Below, piece after piece: positions 8,775-17,855 of a stretch of 64,000 nt of DNA. The position numbers and the translations under genes are program-made. The notes beneath the pieces are model-generated. The model saw only the letters and a list, made by a program, of their open reading frames with translations. It had not been told where the DNA came from and did no database searches. The stretch's first letter is position 1; every line of letters begins with the position of its first letter. This DNA comes from Lysobacterales bacterium (GTDB taxonomy: Bacteria > Pseudomonadota > Gammaproteobacteria > Xanthomonadales > Xanthomonadaceae): NCBI GenBank assembly GCA_019510125.1, contig JAEKKX010000019.1:1-64000 (forward strand), written 5' to 3'.

Positions 8775-9617
8775 TCACCGTTTCGGCAGCAGCCCCGCAT
8801 CGGCCAGCAGCGCCTTGCCCAGGGCGATGCGCTTCGCGCGGTCGTCGGGCGTCTTCGGGGTGGCGCCGAGCGTGAAGCTCGCGCTGCCGCGCGGACCTTC
8901 CACCCAGCCGATCCACCACACGTTGCCGCTGCGGTCGTCGGCGACGTGGGTGCCGGTCTTGCCGTAGACGCGCATTCCGCCGATGTCCTCGTCGCGCATC
9001 GCCGCCTTCACCGCGGCGAGGGTCTTCGCCGGGAACGGCAGGTCGCCGCGACGCAGCCGATCGACGAACGCGAGCTGCTGGCGCGCGGTGACGGTCAGCA
9101 CGCCGTCGTGCCAGGCGCGCGTCGCGTCGCTGCCGATGCGGCCGTTGCCGTAGCCGACCTTGCGCACCCACGCCACCAGCCGCTCGCGGCCGATGCGCGC
9201 GGCGACGGTGCGGAAGAACGCTTCGCTGGAGGTATGCATCGCCTCGCGCAACGCCATGTCGCGCTGCCATTCGGGATGGTCGCGATACGGCGTGCCGTCC
9301 CAGCGCACGACCTCGTCCGCGCCCTTCAGCGCGCCGGTCTCCAGCGCGATCAGGCCCAGCATCACCTTGAAGGTGGACGCCGGCCGCAGCGGCACGTCGG
9401 CCAGCGCGGCGCCGTGGACGACCCGCGGCGCTTCGCCGTCGCGCTGCAGCAGGAACGTGCCGGGCGAACCGTACGCCGCGAAACGTGCGTCGGCGGTGGA
9501 GGCCATCGCCGCGGGCGTGGGCGCAGGCGTCGCCGCGGACAGCGGCAGGGCGAGGCCGGCGGCGAGCGCGGCGAAGAGGAACGACATGCAGGACAACGGC
9601 ATCCGGGACAGCGACAT
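8775..9617 (-). CDS. Class D (OXA-type) beta-lactamase
   Basis: A 280-residue exported serine beta-lactamase. A signal peptide covers about residues 1-30. Motifs in order: S81-T-F-K84 (nucleophile and the lysine carboxylated in class D), Y156-G-N158, W169 (the tryptophan that stabilises the carboxylated lysine), and K220-T-G. The second motif, normally S-x-V, reads S130-S-E132, placing an acidic residue where OXA enzymes have Val or Ile. The ATG at 9617 is chosen because GGAG lies 8 bases upstream; two later Met codons are in frame. It is divergent from the next gene, and there is no blaR/blaI or ampR neighbour. Substrate range cannot be told from sequence. Confidence 0.85.
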   Translation of the reverse strand: MSLSRMPLSCMSFLFAALAAGLALPLSAATPAPTPAAMASTADARFAAYGSPGTFLLQRDGEAPRVVHGAALADVPLRPASTFKVMLGLIALETGALKGADEVVRWDGTPYRDHPEWQRDMALREAMHTSSEAFFRTVAARIGRERLVAWVRKVGYGNGRIGSDATRAWHDGVLTVTARQQLAFVDRLRRGDLPFPAKTLAAVKAAMRDEDIGGMRVYGKTGTHVADDRSGNVWWIGWVEGPRGSASFTLGATPKTPDDRAKRIALGKALLADAGLLPKR

Positions 9618-9750
9618 TCGACCACTCCAGCGACGGGTGAGCCCGCAGTCTGGTGCGCATCGCGGCGGAACCGAAGGCGCGCCGGCGTCGCCCGCGTCAC
9701 GTCCGTCACCGCCGTCACCTTCGACCGCGCGCGCATGCCAGACTGTGGCC

Positions 9751-11331
9751 ATGACCACGACTGCGACGCCACGGAAGCGTGCGTCGGCGAAATCGCCGGC
9801 CGCGCGCGAGATCGAGATCGAACTGGGCACGCCGGCGCGGGTGCGGGGCGAGCCGGCGCGGCACCAGTCGCTGTGGCTGCTGCTGCGGCTGTGGCTGGCG
9901 GCGCAGACCGGCGAAGGCTGGGTGCGCGAGGCGCAGGTGCGCGAGCGTTTCCCGAACGCGCGCAACCTGCGGATGATCGTCAGCCGCGCCTACACCGACT
10001 TCGCGCGCTGGGGCCTGCGCGTGGGCTGGGGCACCGATCGCACCCGCGCGCCCGACCTGCTGCCGCTGGCCGGCCGCAATCGCGGCCCGTACTGGCTGGC
10101 CGACGGCGAGGCCGCGCGCCTGCGCCTGCGCCTGCACGGTGAACCGGCCGATGCGCAGGCGGTCAGCGCCTGGCTGGGCGCGACCGCGGCCGCGCAGGCG
10201 GCGTCGGCGCCGGAAACCGCGAGCCGGGCCTCGCCCGCGTACTGGCATGCCTGGGCCGGCGCGCGCCGCGACATGCTCGACGGCCGGCTGATCCTCGATC
10301 GCGAACACGGCGCGCTGGCCGGGTACCGGCGCGCCCAGCAGCTCACCGACGACCCGTGGCTGCAGGCGCTGGCGCTGCTGCAGCAGGCGATGGTCTGGCG
10401 TCGCGCCGGCAACGCCGACGCCGCGCGCGCGGTGCTGGCCGAGCTCGACCGCCACTGGCACGACGAGCAGGCGCCGGAGCACGCCTGGCTCGGCGCGATG
10501 GCCGCGATCGTGCGCGCCTGGTGCGCCTACGCCGGCCGCGACGCGCAGGCGGCGAAGCAGATCCTGCGCCAGGCCACCGAGGACCCGCGCTGGACCGGGC
10601 TGTTCCAGTACCACCCGCGGGTGCGCAGCGAGCACGCCAACCTGCAGGCGCTGATCCACCGCGCGCTGGCGCTGGACGAATCGGCCGAACGCGACGCCCG
10701 CGCCGCCGCCGCGCGCACCGCGGTGCAGTACTACCGCGCCGCGCTGGCGCTGGCGAACGAGGCCGAACTGTTCGACGCCGCCGCCTCCACCGCCAGCAAC
10801 CTCGGCTGGTCGCTGTGGCTGTTCCAGCGCTGCGGCCTCGATGCGACCGGCGCCGGCGTGCCCGGCGACGAGGGCGAACCGCTGCGCTGGATCGGCCTGG
10901 CGGCCTGGCTCAGCGGCCGCCACGGCGTCGGCGGCGGCTGCTGGAACACCATCTACCTGCTGCGCATGGTCCGCCGCGGCGGGTCGGAGGCGGTGCATCC
11001 GCGGCTGGAGGTCTTCCGCCGCTGGCCGGTGCTGTCGCCGGAGGCGTTCCGGGCGCTGGTCGCGCCGATGACCCTGCACGTCGAATGGCCGTCGTGGCGC
11101 GAACTGGCCGCGACCATGCAGGCCGACGTCGACGCCGGCCGGGTCCAGGTCGATGCGCTGCAGCGCGCCAACGTGCTGCTGGAAGTGGCCTGGTACGAGG
11201 CGCACGACGGCGATCCGGCGCGCGCCGCGGAAGCGGTGGCGCGGCTGCGCCGGCGGCTGCGCGAACTGACCCCGGCCGATCGGCTGTTCTTCCGCGATGC
11301 GCTGCGGCGGTTGCCCGAAACCGTGGCCTGA
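9751..11331 (+). CDS. Large cytoplasmic protein of unknown function with a possible N-terminal winged-helix domain
   Basis: The 526-residue product has no signal peptide or membrane helix. Residues about 30-130 look like a winged-helix or response-regulator-output fold (SLWLLLRLWLAAQTGEGWV followed by two basic helices and a beta hairpin). The rest (150-526) is Ala/Arg/Trp-rich helical repeat, possibly TPR-like. This architecture recalls regulators with a DNA-binding head and a helical-repeat body, but I recognise no specific family. It starts 134 bp from the divergent beta-lactamase gene, so the two may share a control region. No experimental role can be inferred. Confidence 0.65.
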   Translation: MTTTATPRKRASAKSPAAREIEIELGTPARVRGEPARHQSLWLLLRLWLAAQTGEGWVREAQVRERFPNARNLRMIVSRAYTDFARWGLRVGWGTDRTRAPDLLPLAGRNRGPYWLADGEAARLRLRLHGEPADAQAVSAWLGATAAAQAASAPETASRASPAYWHAWAGARRDMLDGRLILDREHGALAGYRRAQQLTDDPWLQALALLQQAMVWRRAGNADAARAVLAELDRHWHDEQAPEHAWLGAMAAIVRAWCAYAGRDAQAAKQILRQATEDPRWTGLFQYHPRVRSEHANLQALIHRALALDESAERDARAAAARTAVQYYRAALALANEAELFDAAASTASNLGWSLWLFQRCGLDATGAGVPGDEGEPLRWIGLAAWLSGRHGVGGGCWNTIYLLRMVRRGGSEAVHPRLEVFRRWPVLSPEAFRALVAPMTLHVEWPSWRELAATMQADVDAGRVQVDALQRANVLLEVAWYEAHDGDPARAAEAVARLRRRLRELTPADRLFFRDALRRLPETVA

Positions 11332-11452
11332 CCCGATGAACCGATCGCGTGAACGGCCGTCCGCGCCGCGGCGCGCGCGCATGCGGTGCGGGACCGGTTC
11401 GCGCTAAGCTGCCTGTCCGTCCCTGCCAGAGCCGACGCGCGCCCGCGAGCCC

Positions 11453-11929
11453 ATGAGAACCCTCATCCTGCTGCGCCATGCCCATGCCGAACCCGCCGCG
11501 CCCGGCCAGGCCGATGCCGACCGCGCGCTCTCCGCGGAAGGTCTGGCGGAGGCCGACGCCGCCGGACGCTGGCTCGCCGAACACGCGCTGGTGCCCGATC
11601 GCGTGCTGTGCTCGCCGGCGCGGCGCACCCGCGAGACGCTGGAGGCGGTGCTGCGCGGGATCGGCTTCGTCGAACAGCGCCTGGCCGACGGCATCTACGA
11701 GGCCACCCCGGGCGCGCTGGCCGAGCTGATCGACGAACACCGCGAAATGGACCGGCTGATGCTGGTCGGCCACAACCCCGGGCTGGAGCGGCTGGCGGCG
11801 CTGCTGCACAGCGGCCAGTCCGGCGACTACCGGGGGATGCCGCCGGGCAGCATCGCGGTGCTCGAGTTCTCCGGCGAAGCCGTGATCGAACCCGGCGCGG
11901 CGCGACTGTCCGCGTTCTGGTGGCCGTGA
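11453..11929 (+). CDS. sixA: Phosphohistidine phosphatase SixA
   Basis: A 158-residue minimal histidine-phosphatase-fold protein. It has the catalytic R8-H9-A motif (LLRHAHAE), the second conserved Arg in CSPARRTRET, and the second catalytic His in VGHNPGLE. Length and motifs match SixA, which removes phosphate from histidine in HPt or PTS phosphorelay proteins. The start ATG is preceded by a TAAGCT -10-like element about 45 bp upstream. Its stop overlaps the GTG start of the next gene (GTGA), so the pair is translationally coupled. Confidence 0.9.
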   Translation: MRTLILLRHAHAEPAAPGQADADRALSAEGLAEADAAGRWLAEHALVPDRVLCSPARRTRETLEAVLRGIGFVEQRLADGIYEATPGALAELIDEHREMDRLMLVGHNPGLERLAALLHSGQSGDYRGMPPGSIAVLEFSGEAVIEPGAARLSAFWWP

Positions 11930-12495
11930 GGGTCGCGCAGGCGTCCGCCGCCACGTTCGCGATGTGCGCGCTGCTCGCGGCGACGCACTGCGCGGCGGCG
12001 GCGGAGATCGACCCGGCGGCCACCCAGATCGGTTTCACCCTCAAGACCCGCTGGGGCCAGGTCCTGCGCGGGCGGTTCCCGGCCTATACCGGCCAGATCG
12101 AGACCCTCGGCGACGGCCGCCATCGCGTGCACCTGGTGCTGTCGACGCGCGACATCGAGATCGTCGACCACCCGGCCTACACCGGCATGACCCGCGGCGA
12201 CGGCTTCTTCCAGGCGGATCGCTATCCCGAGGTCACCTTCGTCTCCGACCCCTATCCGCTGTCGCTGCTGACCGCCGGCGGGCGGCTCGGCGGCGAGCTG
12301 ACCATCCGCGACGTGCGTCGCCGCGAGACCTTCCTGATCGCGCCGGCGACCTGCCGCCGCCCCGCGCACGATTGCGACGTCGTCGCCGGCGGCAGCGTCC
12401 GCCGCACCGACTACGGCGTCGACCGCTGGGTGCTGGCGGTGTCCAACATCGTGCGCTTCGACCTGCGGCTGCGCGTGCGCGAGGGCGAAGAGTGA
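11926..12495 (+). CDS. YceI-family periplasmic protein
   Basis: The predicted 189-residue protein starts with GTG at 11926 inside the sixA stop codon (GTGA overlap). A signal peptide (to about residue 26, CAAAAEID) is followed by the YceI pattern: an N-terminal IGFTLKTRWGQVLRGRF strand, a central GDGFFQADRYPEVTF segment, and a C-terminal LRLRV strand. YceI proteins are lipocalin-like beta-barrels that bind long isoprenoids in the periplasm. A pair of Cys residues flanks the RRPAHD loop. It is 8 bp from the downstream lipoprotein gene, so the three genes from sixA onward form an operon. Confidence 0.8.
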   Translation: MRVAQASAATFAMCALLAATHCAAAAEIDPAATQIGFTLKTRWGQVLRGRFPAYTGQIETLGDGRHRVHLVLSTRDIEIVDHPAYTGMTRGDGFFQADRYPEVTFVSDPYPLSLLTAGGRLGGELTIRDVRRRETFLIAPATCRRPAHDCDVVAGGSVRRTDYGVDRWVLAVSNIVRFDLRLRVREGEE

Positions 12496-12503
12496 GGGCA
12501 GGG

Positions 12504-14615
12504 ATGCGTTGGCGTGCGGCGTTGCCGGTGCTGTGCCTGCTCGCGCTCGGCGCGTGCACGACGCTCTCGCCCGCCGACCAGGCGCGGGTGGAGGCGGTGA
12601 TCTCGGCCGCGCGCAGCAGCGAGGTCGATTGCGCGCGCGACGACGCCTGCGCCCGGCCGTCGCCGCTGCGCGAGCTGGGCGTGCGCGCGGCCGGCCTGGC
12701 GGCGCCGTCCGCCGCCGCGCCGGACGGCGCCCCGGCATCCGCACCGGCGCCGGCATCCGCGCCGGATCCGTCCGTGTCCGTACCCGTGTCCGCGCCCGCG
12801 GCCGCGCCCGCGGCCGCCCCCGACGCCGCCCCCGCGCCGCTGCCGGCCGCCGCGCCGCAGCATTACGCGCTGATCCTCGACTACGGCCAGGACGCGCTGA
12901 TCGCGCGGCTGGACCTGATCCGCGGCGCCCGGCGCAGCATCGACGTGCAGACCTACATCTTCGACGAGGACGATGCCGGCCACCTGATCCTCGACGAACT
13001 GCTGGCCGCGGCGCGGCGCGGGGTGAAGGTGCGCCTGCTCGTGGACCAGCTCGCCGCGCTCAAGCGGGTAGAGACGTTCGCGGCGCTCGCCGGCGCCCAC
13101 GCCAACTTCGAGATGCGGGTCTACAACCCGGTGCTCGGCCGCGCCCACTTCGGCTACCCGATGTACGCCTGGGCCACGGTCTGCTGCTTCCGCAGGCTCA
13201 ACCAGCGCATGCACACCAAGCTGATCGTGGTCGACGACCTGGTCGGCATCACCGGCGGCCGCAACTACCAGAACGACTACTACGACTGGGATCCGCGCTA
13301 CAACTTCCGCGATCGCGACATCCTCGTCGCCGGCCCGGCGGTGGCCGACATGGCCGCCGAGTTCCAGACCTTCTGGAACGCGCCGCTGAGCACCCCGCTG
13401 AGCCGGCTGCGCGACGTCGGCCGCTACGTGCTGCGCCAGGGCGTGCCCGCGGTGTCGCATCCGCCGCCCGAGCTGCCCAGGCGCGTCGAGACGATCGGCC
13501 GCGACGCCGACGACACCGCGCTGGTGCGCAGCCGCCTCGCCGACGCCGCGATGCCGGTGCGCGCGCTGCGCTACATCGGCGACACCCCGGAGAAGCACGG
13601 CGACAGCGACGCCACGCCGTCGCCGTCCTCGAAGCTGCTGCGTTCGCTGATCGCCTCCGCCGACGAGCGCGTGCTGCTGCAGACGCCGTACCTGGTGCTG
13701 TCCAAGCGCGCGCAGGCGCTGTTCCTCGATCTGCAGCGGCGCGAAAAGCCGCCGAAGGTGCTGGTGTCCACCAACAGCCTGGCCGCGACCGACGCCTTCA
13801 TCCCGTACGCGCTGTCGTACAAGTACAAGCGTCGCTACCTGCGCGACTTCAAGTTCCAGATCCACGAGTTCAAGCCGTTCCCGCAGGACGCGCCGATCGA
13901 CGTGGAGGCCACCGGCACGGTCGAGATCGCCTGGGACGAGGACGGCAGGCCGATGGTGCTGCCCGGCCCGCTCGCGGACGCGCCTTCCCGTTCGGCCGCG
14001 GTCGCCGGCAGCGGCCGGGGCAGCGCGGGCGTCGGCGGCAGCGGCAGCCGCTCGCCCGACCGGCCCACGCCGCTGGCCCGCGAGTACTCGGCGCTGCGCT
14101 ATTCCAAGCGCGGCAGCAACGAGCGCGTACCGCTGCTGCGCGGCGGCACCCGCTTCGGCCTGCACGCCAAGTCGCTGGTGATCGACGAGCGGGTGGCGGT
14201 GATCGGCAGCCACAACTTCGATCCCCGCGGCGACCACTACAACACCGAGGGCCTGGTGGTGATCGAGGACCCGGCCTTCGCGCGCGCGCTGGCCGCGAGC
14301 ATCGAGCGCGACATGCGGCCCGAGAACGCGTGGACCATCGCGCGCCGCGACAAGCCGCCGATCTTCTCGGGCCTGGAATACTCGCTGGCGAAGGTGTCCG
14401 AGCACCTGCCGCTGTTCGACTTCTGGCCGGTCCGCTACGCCACCAGCTACGAATTCGTGCCCGGGCCCGAGTGCCCCGAGCCGCTGTCGCCGCGCGACCC
14501 GGAGTTCCGCCGCTGCTATCGCCCGGTCGGCGATTTCCCCGAGGTCGCGCCGGCGATCCGGCCGCTGACCCGCATCTTCACCGCGTTCGGGGCGGGGCTG
14601 GCGCCGATCCTGTAA
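12504..14615 (+). CDS. Phospholipase D-family lipoprotein (cardiolipin-synthase-like)
   Basis: A 703-residue lipoprotein: the lipobox LALGAC gives an acylated Cys near residue 18. An Ala/Pro-rich linker (about 70-120) tethers the enzyme. Two HKD motifs are present: HTKLIVVDD with the downstream GGRN (first copy), and HAKSLVIDE with IGSHN (second), so both catalytic halves are intact. A Gly/Ser-rich insertion (about residues 490-515) interrupts the second half. The family includes cardiolipin synthases and periplasmic phosphodiesterases. Being an anchored periplasmic lipoprotein suggests phospholipid turnover rather than bulk cardiolipin synthesis. Confidence 0.85.
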   Translation: MRWRAALPVLCLLALGACTTLSPADQARVEAVISAARSSEVDCARDDACARPSPLRELGVRAAGLAAPSAAAPDGAPASAPAPASAPDPSVSVPVSAPAAAPAAAPDAAPAPLPAAAPQHYALILDYGQDALIARLDLIRGARRSIDVQTYIFDEDDAGHLILDELLAAARRGVKVRLLVDQLAALKRVETFAALAGAHANFEMRVYNPVLGRAHFGYPMYAWATVCCFRRLNQRMHTKLIVVDDLVGITGGRNYQNDYYDWDPRYNFRDRDILVAGPAVADMAAEFQTFWNAPLSTPLSRLRDVGRYVLRQGVPAVSHPPPELPRRVETIGRDADDTALVRSRLADAAMPVRALRYIGDTPEKHGDSDATPSPSSKLLRSLIASADERVLLQTPYLVLSKRAQALFLDLQRREKPPKVLVSTNSLAATDAFIPYALSYKYKRRYLRDFKFQIHEFKPFPQDAPIDVEATGTVEIAWDEDGRPMVLPGPLADAPSRSAAVAGSGRGSAGVGGSGSRSPDRPTPLAREYSALRYSKRGSNERVPLLRGGTRFGLHAKSLVIDERVAVIGSHNFDPRGDHYNTEGLVVIEDPAFARALAASIERDMRPENAWTIARRDKPPIFSGLEYSLAKVSEHLPLFDFWPVRYATSYEFVPGPECPEPLSPRDPEFRRCYRPVGDFPEVAPAIRPLTRIFTAFGAGLAPIL

Positions 14616-14667
14616 TCGGGGCGTGGCCTGCAGGGTGTGACCTGCAAGGCGTGACCTCCAAGGCGCG

Positions 14668-14692
14668 CGCTGTCGGGCGTGGCCCGACAGCG
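14668..14692. terminator. Hairpin between convergent genes
   Basis: A perfect 11-bp GC-rich stem (14668-14678 with 14682-14692) and a 3-base GTG loop sits between the ends of the phospholipase D gene and the convergent NTF2-like gene. There is no T-run on either side, so termination here would be weak or factor-assisted. Confidence 0.6.
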
Positions 14693-14695
14693 GGC

Positions 14696-15121
14696 TCAAC
14701 CCACCTGGGCGATCCAGTCCTGCAGGTTGTAGTAGTTCGTCACCCGGGCGATCCTGCCGTCGCGCACCTCGAAGAACGCGCCGCCCGGCAGCGCGTAGCG
14801 CTGGCCCTTCGCCGGCGGCAGGCCCTCGTCGTCGGCGAGGTATTCGCCGTGGACCACGTACTCGGCCGCGACCCGGCCGCCGTCGGGCGAGGCCATCACC
14901 ACGATGTCGCGCAACTGCTCGCGGTAGCTGCGGTCCATGCGCGCCATGAACGCGGCGAAGGCCTCGCGACCGGTTTCGCGCGCGCCCTGGTTGAGGTCGT
15001 GGACGACGTCGTCGGCGAGCAGCGCCAGCATCGCGGCGCGATCGCCGCGGTTGAAGGCGGCGTAGTAGTCGAGCACGAGCGTGGTCGCGCGGTCGTGCGC
15101 GCGGGTGCCGTCGATGATCAT
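14696..15121 (-). CDS. NTF2-like (SnoaL/ketosteroid-isomerase-type) protein
   Basis: A 141-residue cone-fold protein. The pattern VLDYYAAFNRGDRAAMLALL, then DDVVHDLNQG, and the C-terminal DGRIARVTNYYN strand are typical of the NTF2-like/SnoaL superfamily, which includes isomerases, cyclases and non-enzymatic binding proteins. The ATG at 15121 overlaps the stop of the upstream ydcF-like gene (ATGA), so translation is coupled. The substrate is unknown. Confidence 0.75.
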   Translation of the reverse strand: MIIDGTRAHDRATTLVLDYYAAFNRGDRAAMLALLADDVVHDLNQGARETGREAFAAFMARMDRSYREQLRDIVVMASPDGGRVAAEYVVHGEYLADDEGLPPAKGQRYALPGGAFFEVRDGRIARVTNYYNLQDWIAQVG

Positions 15122-15801
15122 GGCGAACTCCTGGTGCCGTCGTCGTCGAGCATCCGCTCGACCGCGTCGCGGTGGAAGAAATAGACCTCGTTGAGCAGGA
15201 ACCGCCAGCGCGTGGCGAAACTGCGGTAGCGGGTGGTCGGCGTCGGCGACCCCAGGCAGCGGATGCCGATGTCGCGGCAGATGCGCAGCGCGCGCGACAG
15301 ATGCAGCGGGTCGCTGACCACGATCGCCCGGGTCAGCTTGCGCGGCGCCATCAGCGCCGCGGCCTGGCCGAGGTTCTCGCGGGTGTTGTGCGAGGCCGTC
15401 TCGATCAGGATCGCGCTGTCGGGCACGCCGTTGCGCAGCGCATAGCGACGCCCGACCTGCGATTCGGCGAAGCGTGCGCCGGCGCCGCCGAAGCCGCCGG
15501 TGAAGATCAGCGTCGGCGCCAGTCCGCGCTTGTACAGGTCGATGCCGTGGCGCAGGCGCTCCTCGAACACCGGCGACGGCCGCGCGTCGTAGGCGGCGGC
15601 GCCCAGCACGACGATGGCGTCGGCGCGCACGCCGTCCGCGGCGGCCTCGTCGCGGGCGCCGACCAGCATGATGTACGTCGCCACGCCGGCCAGCCACAGC
15701 AGCACCAGCAGGACCAGCCGGCGCAGCCAGCGCCAGCGGCTCCGCCTGCGCCGGCGGCGGCCCGACGCGCGCTGGATCAGCGGCGGCAGCGGCGCGCTCA
15801 C
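15118..15801 (-). CDS. YdcF/ElyC-family (DUF218) envelope protein
   Basis: The 227-residue protein has a very basic N-terminus, one transmembrane helix (LVLLVLLWLAGVATYIMLVG), then a DUF218 domain: DAIVVLGAA near the start, GGFGGAG in the middle, SHNTRENLG, and VSDPLHLSRA. DUF218 proteins such as SanA and ElyC act at the inner membrane in envelope or peptidoglycan integrity. The GTG start at 15801 overlaps the stop of the upstream PLP-enzyme gene (GTGA), and its own stop overlaps the next start, making a coupled three-gene set. Confidence 0.8.
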   Translation of the reverse strand: MSAPLPPLIQRASGRRRRRRSRWRWLRRLVLLVLLWLAGVATYIMLVGARDEAAADGVRADAIVVLGAAAYDARPSPVFEERLRHGIDLYKRGLAPTLIFTGGFGGAGARFAESQVGRRYALRNGVPDSAILIETASHNTRENLGQAAALMAPRKLTRAIVVSDPLHLSRALRICRDIGIRCLGSPTPTTRYRSFATRWRFLLNEVYFFHRDAVERMLDDDGTRSSP

Positions 15802-16829
15802 GCCGTCGCCTGCCACGGCAGGGTGTCGAGATCGACGTTGCCGCCGGTGAGGACGATGCCGACCCGGCGGCCGGCGAAGCGCCCGGGCTCGCGCAGCACC
15901 GCAGCGAAGGCGATCGCCGACGAGGGTTCGACCACGATCTTCAGCCGCTCCCACAGCAGCCGCATCGCGGCCAGCGTGTCGGCGTCGTCGACGATGAGGA
16001 TGCCGTCGGCGTGGCGCTGCAGCAGCGCCAGCGTGCGCGGCGCCAGATGCCCGCGCAGGCCGTCGCAGACGGTGCGCGCGGTGCGGTCGGTGATGCAGCG
16101 GCCTTCGCGCAGCGACGCCGCGGCGTCGTCCGCGCCCGCGGGCTCGGCGCCGAGCACTTCGATGCCCGGTCGCAGCGACTTCGCGGCCAGCGCGCAGCCG
16201 GACAGCAGGCCGCCGCCGCCGACCGGCGCCAGCAGCACGTCGAGGTCGGCGACCTCGTGCAGCAGCTCCAGCGCGGTCGTGCCCTGGCCGGCGATGACGT
16301 CGGCGTCGTCGAACGGATGCACGAGGTGGCCGCCGGTCTCGGCCAGCAGTTGCGCCGCGGCGGCCTCGCGCGCGGCCATCGTCGGCGCGCAGCGGACCAC
16401 GCGCGCGCCGAAGCCGGCGATCCCGGCCAGCTTCACCGCCGGCGCGCCCTCGGGCACCACCACCGTCGCCGGCACGCCGCGCAGCCGGCTCGCCAGCGCC
16501 ACCGCGGCGCCGTGGTTGCCCGAGCTCTGGGTGACGATGCCGCGGGCCGCGGTCGCCTCGGGCAGGGCGAAGATCGCGTTGCAGGCGCCGCGGAACTTGA
16601 ACGCGCCGACCCGCTGCAAGTTCTCGCACTTGAAATGCAGGTCGCAGCCGGCGATCGCGTTCAGCGAATGCGAGCGCAGCACCGGCGTGCGCCGCGCGTG
16701 CGGCGCGATCCGGGCCGCGGCGGCGAGCACGTCGGCGAAGCGCGGCTCGTCCAAACCTCGCGGTGACGCGCCGGCCTGCGCATCGACGCGCCGCGTGGAA
16801 TCGCGCCTGAAGGAATCGGCAGGGGTCAT
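15798..16829 (-). CDS. Threonine dehydratase / serine racemase-like PLP enzyme
   Basis: A 343-residue fold-type II PLP enzyme. The PLP lysine lies in AFKFRGACNA, the substrate-binding loop in SSGNHGAA, the phosphate-binding Gly loop in VGGGGLLSG, and a C-terminal LTGGNVD binds the pyridine ring. There is no C-terminal ACT-like regulatory domain, so it resembles catabolic threonine dehydratase, serine racemase or hydroxyaspartate dehydratase more than biosynthetic IlvA. I chose the ATG at 16829; a GTG two codons upstream is possible. It heads a coupled operon with the YdcF-like and NTF2-like genes. Confidence 0.8.
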   Translation of the reverse strand: MTPADSFRRDSTRRVDAQAGASPRGLDEPRFADVLAAAARIAPHARRTPVLRSHSLNAIAGCDLHFKCENLQRVGAFKFRGACNAIFALPEATAARGIVTQSSGNHGAAVALASRLRGVPATVVVPEGAPAVKLAGIAGFGARVVRCAPTMAAREAAAAQLLAETGGHLVHPFDDADVIAGQGTTALELLHEVADLDVLLAPVGGGGLLSGCALAAKSLRPGIEVLGAEPAGADDAAASLREGRCITDRTARTVCDGLRGHLAPRTLALLQRHADGILIVDDADTLAAMRLLWERLKIVVEPSSAIAFAAVLREPGRFAGRRVGIVLTGGNVDLDTLPWQATA

Positions 16830-16950
16830 CGCCACATCGTATCAGGCCGTCGTGGACGGTCCGGGCGTCTTAAGGACGGGTTCAATCCCCGCGCCCGATG
16901 CTGTCGGAGGCGGCGGGGCACGCCCGCCGATGATCCACAGGGGTGACACG

Positions 16951-17697
16951 ATGTCTCGTCTTGGTCTGGTTGCGACACTCTCCGCGCTGATTCTGACCGG
17001 CTGCGTCAGTCCGTACGCCTATCGCGGCGGCGGCGACGGCGGCGACTATTACTACGCCAGCCCCGAGGTCGAGTACTACGATCCCTACGGCATGCCCTAC
17101 GGCACCCTGGGCTACGGCGCCCCGGGCGGCTGGTACGGCAGCTTCGGCTACGGGTTCGGCTCCGGCGGCCCGCTGCCCTATTCGCGCTACGGATTCCCCT
17201 ACTGGGGCTACGGCGGCGCGTACTACGGGTATCCCTACGGCTACTACGGGTCGCCCTATCCGCCCTATGTGCGCCATCGTCCGCACCGTCCGCGTCCGCC
17301 GGGCAACGATCTGCCCCCGGGCACGCTGCCGCCGGGCGTGATCGTCGGCCAGGACCCGCCGGGCGGTGGCGGATACCACCCGCGGCAGCCCCCGCAGGAC
17401 GGCCCGCGGCGGCGGATCATGGCGACCCAGCCCGGTTTTCCGGGCAGCGCCCCGCCGACGGTCGGCACGCCCGGCGAACCGGTGCGGGTGCAGCGTCCGC
17501 GAGTGATGATGTCGCAGCCCGGGCAGTCGATGGGCGGCCCGCCTCCGCAGGAACGCATGCGCCGTCCGACCCCGATGCAGGACGCCGCGCCGCCCGGCCC
17601 GCGGCGCATGGAGCGCATGGCCCCGCCCCCGCCTCCGGCGCCGCCGTCGGGCGGTCGAATGGAACGTCGGGAAAGAGAATCCCGTCTCAATCCGTGA
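16951..17697 (+). CDS. Gly/Tyr- and Pro-rich surface lipoprotein of unknown function
   Basis: The 248-residue product starts with a lipoprotein signal (ALILTGC; acyl-Cys at residue 18). It is followed by a Gly/Tyr-rich segment (about 25-110, many YG and YGSP units) and then a Pro/Gly/Arg-rich tail. Such low-complexity composition suggests an extended, possibly surface-exposed or matrix-associated protein. No enzymatic domain is visible. AGGGG lies 8 bases before the ATG. Confidence 0.7.
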   Translation: MSRLGLVATLSALILTGCVSPYAYRGGGDGGDYYYASPEVEYYDPYGMPYGTLGYGAPGGWYGSFGYGFGSGGPLPYSRYGFPYWGYGGAYYGYPYGYYGSPYPPYVRHRPHRPRPPGNDLPPGTLPPGVIVGQDPPGGGGYHPRQPPQDGPRRRIMATQPGFPGSAPPTVGTPGEPVRVQRPRVMMSQPGQSMGGPPPQERMRRPTPMQDAAPPGPRRMERMAPPPPPAPPSGGRMERRERESRLNP

Positions 17698-17855
17698 TGC
17701 GCAAAGTGCTTGTCACGGGCGAAAATTGACCGCAAGCTAACAGCCAATGACCGGCTGCGTCGCAATTCGACGTAGCAGGGTACGAATCGCCGACCCCGGC
17801 GGGGAAATCCGGATCCCCCCTGTTCCGCTCCCCGTCGGGCGTCGGCACCTTACCG

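Noticed and set aside
11386-12495. A long frame starting upstream and running through sixA into the YceI gene
   Set aside because: The part before 11926 is a high-GC shadow of sixA; the YceI gene begins inside the sixA stop.
16870-16905. GGTTCAATCCCCGC resembling a tRNA T-arm
   Set aside because: No acceptor stem or anticodon arm can be built around it.
17754-17810. T-loop-like GGGTACGAATCG in the lipoprotein 3' region, possibly a tRNA or tRNA fragment
   Set aside because: No cloverleaf can be folded; treated as part of a hairpin-rich 3' region.
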